Below, piece by piece: positions 60,344 through 64,000 of a stretch of 64,000 nt of DNA (position 1 is the first letter of the stretch; the number at the start of each line of letters is the position of its first letter). Both the position numbers and the translations under genes were made by a program. The notes under the pieces are model-generated. The model had not been told where the DNA came from. It searched no databases and saw nothing but the letters and a program-made list of their open reading frames with translations. Source of the stretch: Arthrobacter celericrescens (GTDB taxonomy: Bacteria > Actinomycetota > Actinomycetes > Actinomycetales > Micrococcaceae); contig NZ_QYLP01000050.1 in assembly GCF_003614925.1 (NCBI RefSeq), positions 1 through 64,000 of the forward strand. Reading direction: 5' to 3'.

Positions 60344-61834
60344 ATGACCGCGATCACCCAGAGCACCACCACTGCCGGCACCGCTGCCGCCACCACCGAA
60401 GCCGAGCTCGAACAGCACCTCGCTGCCGCCCACGCCGCCGCGGCACCCCTGGCCGCCCTCCGCCCCGCGGAACGCGCCGCTCTGCTGGACGCCGTCGCGG
60501 ACGCCCTTGATGCCGCCGCGGAGCAGCTCGTGCCCGTTGCGCAGCAGGAGACCCGGCTCGCCGAGGCCCGCCTGCGCGGCGAACTCAAGCGCACCACCTT
60601 CCAGCTGCGCCTCTTCGGCGAGGTGCTGCGCGACGGCGGCTACCTGGACGCGCGGATCGACCACGCCGACCCCGACTGGCCCATGGGCGCACCCCGCCCG
60701 GAACTGCGCCGCCTGCTGGTGCCTGTGGGCCCAGTGGTGGTCTTCGCCGCGAGCAACTTCCCCTTTGCCTTCTCCGTGGCCGGCGGCGACACCGCCTCGG
60801 CGCTCGCCGCAGGCAACCCCGTGATCCTCAAGGCGCACTCCGGCCACCCGGAGCTGTCCAAGGCGACGGCCGCCGTCGTGGTTTCAGCCCTGGCTGCCGC
60901 CGGGGCACCGGAGGGGACCTTCGCGCTCATCACCGGAACCGCGGCGGGGGCCGCCGCACTGAAGGACCCGCGCATCAAAGCCGGCGCGTTCACCGGCTCC
61001 ATCCCGGGCGGCCGCGCCCTGTTCGACATCGCCAGTTCCCGGCCAGAGCCCATCCCGTTCTTCGGCGAACTGGGCAGCAACAACCCCGTGTTCGTCACCG
61101 AGGCCGCGGCGGCCGAACGCGGCCCGGAAATCGCCGAGGCTTTCGTGGGCTCCTTCACCATGGGCGCCGGACAGTTCTGCACCAAGCCCGGCACGCTGTT
61201 CGTTCCCGCCTCCTCGGGCATGGTCGAGGCCCTGCGCGCTGCCGCCCTGCCCGCCGCCGCGCCGCTGCTCAACAGCCGCATCCAGTCCGGTTACGCCGAG
61301 GTCCTCCAAGGCCTGCAGGCTAATCCGCGCCTGGAAGTCCTGGCCCAGGGCGAGGAGCCGCTGGCCGATCCGCCAGCCCCCACTCTGCTGCTCACCACCG
61401 CCGCGGACATGCTCGCCGAGCCGCACGCACTGCAAGCCGAATGCTTCGGCCCCACCGCCGTCGTGGTGGAGTACGACGACGAGTCCCGGCTTCCGGAGCT
61501 CGCCGAAACGTTCGAGGGGCAGCTGACCGCCACGATCCACGGCACGGACACCTGCGATGTGGCCGGGCTCGTGGAGGTCCTCGCCCGCAAGGCCGGCCGC
61601 GTGCTCTGGAACCAGTGGCCCACCGGGGTCTCGGTCACTTACGCGCAGCAGCACGGCGGACCGTACCCGGCGACGACGGCGGCCGGCAGCACGTCGGTGG
61701 GAACGGCGGCGATCGAACGCTTCCTGCGTCCCGTGGCGTACCAGGGCTTCCCGCAGCACCTGCTGCCCGAGGCCGTGCGCGAGAACAACCCGCTGGGCGT
61801 CCCGCGCCTGGTGAACGGCCGCCGGGAGGGCTGA
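60344..61834 (+). CDS. Alpha-ketoglutarate semialdehyde dehydrogenase, 496 aa
   Basis: Aldehyde dehydrogenase of the KGSADH type: FAASNFPFAFSVAGGDTASALAAGNPVILKAHSGHP (Asn138, cofactor region), FFGELGSNNPVFV with Glu242 and catalytic Cys279 in GAGQFCTKPGTLF. It oxidises 2,5-dioxopentanoate to alpha-ketoglutarate, the final step of hydroxyproline breakdown. GGAAGGAGA precedes the ATG. A perfect bidirectional terminator follows. Confidence 0.92.
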   Translation: MTAITQSTTTAGTAAATTEAELEQHLAAAHAAAAPLAALRPAERAALLDAVADALDAAAEQLVPVAQQETRLAEARLRGELKRTTFQLRLFGEVLRDGGYLDARIDHADPDWPMGAPRPELRRLLVPVGPVVVFAASNFPFAFSVAGGDTASALAAGNPVILKAHSGHPELSKATAAVVVSALAAAGAPEGTFALITGTAAGAAALKDPRIKAGAFTGSIPGGRALFDIASSRPEPIPFFGELGSNNPVFVTEAAAAERGPEIAEAFVGSFTMGAGQFCTKPGTLFVPASSGMVEALRAAALPAAAPLLNSRIQSGYAEVLQGLQANPRLEVLAQGEEPLADPPAPTLLLTTAADMLAEPHALQAECFGPTAVVVEYDDESRLPELAETFEGQLTATIHGTDTCDVAGLVEVLARKAGRVLWNQWPTGVSVTYAQQHGGPYPATTAAGSTSVGTAAIERFLRPVAYQGFPQHLLPEAVRENNPLGVPRLVNGRREG

Positions 61835-61852
61835 ACACCCGTCAATGAATGG

Positions 61853-61879
61853 GCCGGCACCGCGCAACGCGGTGCCGGC
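61853..61879. terminator. Bidirectional terminator between convergent genes
   Basis: GCCGGCACCGCG (61853-61864) and CGCGGTGCCGGC (61868-61879) form a perfect 12-bp stem with a 3-base CAA loop, followed by TTGGCTCGTTT on the rightward side. It ends the hydroxyproline operon and probably the convergent GntR gene. Confidence 0.82.
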
Positions 61880-61898
61880 TTGGCTCGTTTAACGCGAC

Positions 61899-62609
61899 CT
61901 AGTCCCGCGGCGTGTCCGGCATGGCCTCGCTGCGGTCCAGGAGGCCGAGGGCCGCCGCTGCCGCACCCTCCGGGTCGCGTTCCTTGATGGCAAGCATCAG
62001 CCTCGAATGCAGCTCGTCCAGCACTTCGTCGGTGTTGTCCGACATGCAGGAATTGGGCCCCACGGACAGCCGTAGCGAGGTGTCGAAACTGGCGTAGATG
62101 CCCGCGAGCAGGCGGTTGTGCGAGGCAGTGGCGATGCCGATGTGGAAGGCGACGTCGTGGTCCACGAACGCCTCCAGGTCCTCCCGCGTGACGGCCTCCC
62201 TGCGCTTCTTCAGGTGCCCTTCCAGTGCCGCCACCTCGGCGTCCGTCCGGTTCAGCGCGGCATCGCGCGCCGCCAGGCCGTCCAGGGCGCGGCGCACGCT
62301 CAGCACCTCGCGGGTGTCCGCCTCGCTGAGCATGCGGCGGAGCGCCACCTCGCTCGCATCGCTCGCCACCACGTAGGTGCCGTCGCCCTGCCGGATTTCG
62401 AGCAGGCCAAGCTGCACGATCGAGCGCACCGCCTCGCGCAGCGAGGGCCGACTCACGCCGAGCACCTTCGTCAGCTCGCTCTCCGCCGGAATCCGTGTGC
62501 CCACGGGCCAGTTTCCGGAGCTGATCTCGGACTGCAGCCGGTCGACGATCGTGTCGACGAGTGAAATTCGCTGGATTGGCTTCACGGTTCCAATGTTTCC
62601 ATAACCCAT
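61899..62609 (-). CDS. FadR/GntR family regulator, 236 aa
   Basis: Winged helix at about residues 12-75 (LVDTIVDRLQSEISSGNWPVGTRIPAESELTKVLGVSRPSLREAVRSIVQLGLLEIRQGDGTYV) and an FCD domain (VRRALDGLAARDAALN ... DLEAFVDHDVAFHIGIATASHNRLL). Start 62609 is chosen because AAGAGGT lies just upstream; an ATG at 62633 would lie inside the dyad at 62623-62642. It is divergent from the amidohydrolase, its likely target. Confidence 0.85.
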   Translation of the reverse strand: MGYGNIGTVKPIQRISLVDTIVDRLQSEISSGNWPVGTRIPAESELTKVLGVSRPSLREAVRSIVQLGLLEIRQGDGTYVVASDASEVALRRMLSEADTREVLSVRRALDGLAARDAALNRTDAEVAALEGHLKKRREAVTREDLEAFVDHDVAFHIGIATASHNRLLAGIYASFDTSLRLSVGPNSCMSDNTDEVLDELHSRLMLAIKERDPEGAAAAALGLLDRSEAMPDTPRD

Positions 62610-62622
62610 TGACCTCTTACGA

Positions 62623-62642
62623 TCAGACGTCATACCATCTGA
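62623..62642. promoter_or_regulatory. Candidate FadR/GntR operator
   Basis: TCAGA (62623-62627) and TCTGA (62638-62642) flank a 10-base centre with TCATACCA, a 20-base dyad in the gap between the divergent regulator and amidohydrolase genes. Size fits GntR binding; recognition is inferred. Confidence 0.45.
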
Positions 62643-62752
62643 CCCATGTTCTCGCGGCAGGCGCTTCAGCGCAAGACGCGGGACCTGCGGGTTCCTTGAT
62701 GAACGGGTTTCCCGATCAGCGGACTATTGATGAACAAGGGAGTTCACCATTC

Positions 62753-63850
62753 ATGAGCGGTCTTTCCGAAGCGGACGCTTCGACGGTTGCGGCACCGGCC
62801 TTGGTCGATGCCCACATCCATCCGGACAAGTCGAGCTGGGGCGGCGCATGGCTGTCGCGCCGGGACGCCTTTGGGCTCCGGGACTTCATCGCCAACGACC
62901 TGGAGACGCAGCGGAGCTACACCCGCAGCGTGGAGGAGCGTGCCTACGGGCTGCTGCGCACCGCGGTGGCGAACGGAACCCTCGCCATGCGGGCACAGGT
63001 GGACGTTTCCAGCGAACTCGGAACGGCCAACGTTGAGGGAGTGCGGGCCGCCGCCGAGCGGATCCCAGAACTCACGGTTCAGATCGTGGCGTTCCCGCAG
63101 TTCGGCCTGCTCGGCAACCCCGGCACCCTGGACGTGATGGCCGCGGCCCTGGACGCGGGCGCTGACGTGGTGGGCGGCATCGATCCGGTAGGCCTCGAGG
63201 GCGACCTGGGCGGCCACCTTGACGCCGTGTTCGGCCTCGCCGAACGCAGCGGGCGGGACCTCGACATCCACCTGCACGACCGCGGCGAATCCGGGCTGGC
63301 CCAGATCCGCGAGATCGCGGCCCGAACGGTCGCCGCCGGAATGCGCGGCAAGGTCACCGTCAGCCACGCCTTCGCCCTCGCCGACGACGCCGCGCCCACA
63401 CAACGCGAGACCCTGGACCGGGTAGCCGACGCCGGCATCTGGATCACCACGTGCGCGCTGGGTTCCGACCCGGTTCCGGACATCGGCCTGCTCGCCGTCC
63501 ATGGGGTGCAGCTGGCTGTCGGTTCCGACGGCGTCCGGGACGCCTGGACGCCGTTCGGCACCGGCAGCATGGTGGACCGGGCGCACCTGCTGGCTTACCG
63601 CACGGGCGCGGTGACCGACGCCGAACTGGAGCGCTGCTATGCGCTCGCCTCCACCGCGGGCGGGCGCATGCTCGGGATCGACGACCTCGCCCGCTGGACC
63701 GGCCCGGACGCAGCCACCCGGCTGGAATTCCGGGCGGAATCCTTGGCCCAGCTCGTGGCCGACCGGCCCGCACCGCTCAAGGTGTTCCGCCATGGGCAGC
63801 TGCTCGAAACGGATCCCGTGCCTGCGGCGGCCTTGCTGCCGCTGTCTTGA
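62753..63850 (+). CDS. Amidohydrolase, cytosine-deaminase-like, 365 aa
   Basis: Metal-dependent amidohydrolase core: APALVDAHIHPDKSSWGG near residues 17-35 (His-x-His metal ligands), DIHLHDRGESG near 170, KVTVSHAFALAD with the next metal His and LAVGSDGVRDAWTPFG with the catalytic Asp. No N-terminal beta-sandwich is seen, as in some cytosine-deaminase relatives. Substrate unknown. The start is uncertain: ATG 62753 follows AAGGGAG; ATG 62699 would add 18 residues. The next gene is an exported binding protein, so the amidohydrolase probably acts on an imported cyclic or amide compound. Confidence 0.85.
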   Translation: MSGLSEADASTVAAPALVDAHIHPDKSSWGGAWLSRRDAFGLRDFIANDLETQRSYTRSVEERAYGLLRTAVANGTLAMRAQVDVSSELGTANVEGVRAAAERIPELTVQIVAFPQFGLLGNPGTLDVMAAALDAGADVVGGIDPVGLEGDLGGHLDAVFGLAERSGRDLDIHLHDRGESGLAQIREIAARTVAAGMRGKVTVSHAFALADDAAPTQRETLDRVADAGIWITTCALGSDPVPDIGLLAVHGVQLAVGSDGVRDAWTPFGTGSMVDRAHLLAYRTGAVTDAELERCYALASTAGGRMLGIDDLARWTGPDAATRLEFRAESLAQLVADRPAPLKVFRHGQLLETDPVPAAALLPLS

Positions 63851-63899
63851 AGCGCCCTGAAGCTTCCCCCAACAACACGTCAACAAAGGAGTTCTCGTC

Positions 63900-64000
63900 T
63901 TGTCTTCCCGAAAAATGATGACCGGCGCCGCCGTCCTCGCGGCCGCCGCACTGGCACTGTCAGCCTGCGGCGCGCCGAACAGCAAGCCCGACGCCGCCAA
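63900..64000 (+). CDS. Lipoprotein N-terminus, probable solute-binding protein (partial)
   Basis: TTG at 63900 preceded by AAAGGAG opens a frame reading LSSRKMMTGAAVLAAAALALSACG, a lipoprotein signal with lipobox LSAC, and continues past the window end. The position after an amidohydrolase and its start resemble ABC-transporter binding proteins, but only about 33 residues are visible. Confidence 0.7.
   Translation, partial: MSSRKMMTGAAVLAAAALALSACGAPNSKPDAA

Overview
The window is GC-rich, gene-dense chromosomal DNA with many GTG/TTG starts, many 1-4 base stop/start overlaps, several probable leaderless promoters, and a mycothiol-type arsenate reductase. Together with the protein families present this points to an actinobacterium of the Micrococcaceae, most likely Arthrobacter sensu lato (Arthrobacter, Pseudarthrobacter, Paenarthrobacter). 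This is inferred from recognised protein families and gene order; no rRNA or tRNA gene is present to confirm it.

Layout. 0-5 kb: two small genes, then a molybdate operon (Mop-type regulator, modA, modB, modC) behind a strong palindrome, then an SDR enzyme. 5-9.8 kb: an amino-acid permease, an orphan LysR-type effector-binding domain, and a TetR regulator with two perfect operators next to two small unknown genes. 9.9-15.4 kb: a large secreted beta-helix protein, an APC-type transporter and a DUF1801 protein. 15.4-21.8 kb: a GntR-controlled operon joining 5-oxoprolinase-type proteins (PxpA and a PxpB-PxpC fusion) to a permease and a biotin carboxylase. 21.8-25.3 kb: a decaying accessory patch with two frameshifted genes, a toxin C-terminal fragment followed by a likely immunity gene, a truncated DUF2599 gene, a lipoprotein and a tandemly duplicated membrane protein. 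25.5-26.8 kb: a methyltransferase-like membrane protein and ynfA.

26.8-33.6 kb is an arsenic and heavy-metal island: arsN1-like acetyltransferase, arsR, an aquaporin, an ArsR-phosphatase fusion, three LMW-PTP arsenate reductases, an ArsO-like flavoprotein, a 20-residue peptide with three Cys-Cys pairs, a CDF exporter and a CmtR-type sensor. No ArsB or Acr3 pump is in the island, so As(III) may leave through the aquaporin. 33.7-38.2 kb: SulP transporter, SDR, SnoaL-like, RDD and LacI proteins. 38.3-41.4 kb: a copper-handling trio (His-rich membrane protein, YcnI, PepSY protein). 41.4-46.4 kb: a ThDP enzyme, Lrp regulator, aminotransferase and permease, probably for amino-acid turnover. 46.5-50.3 kb: lipoprotein, BASS transporter, aldo/keto reductase, LacI regulator.

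50.4-61.8 kb is a complete 4-hydroxyproline catabolic locus. An ABC importer brings the substrate in; a two-Cys proline-racemase-family epimerase makes cis-4-hydroxy-D-proline; a three-subunit flavin/iron-sulfur dehydrogenase oxidises it; a DapA-family deaminase gives alpha-ketoglutarate semialdehyde; an aldehyde dehydrogenase yields alpha-ketoglutarate. An OCD-family reductase and a GntR regulator lie inside. A 13-base motif is shared by the importer and deaminase promoters. The window ends with a FadR-type regulator, an amidohydrolase and the first residues of a lipoprotein.
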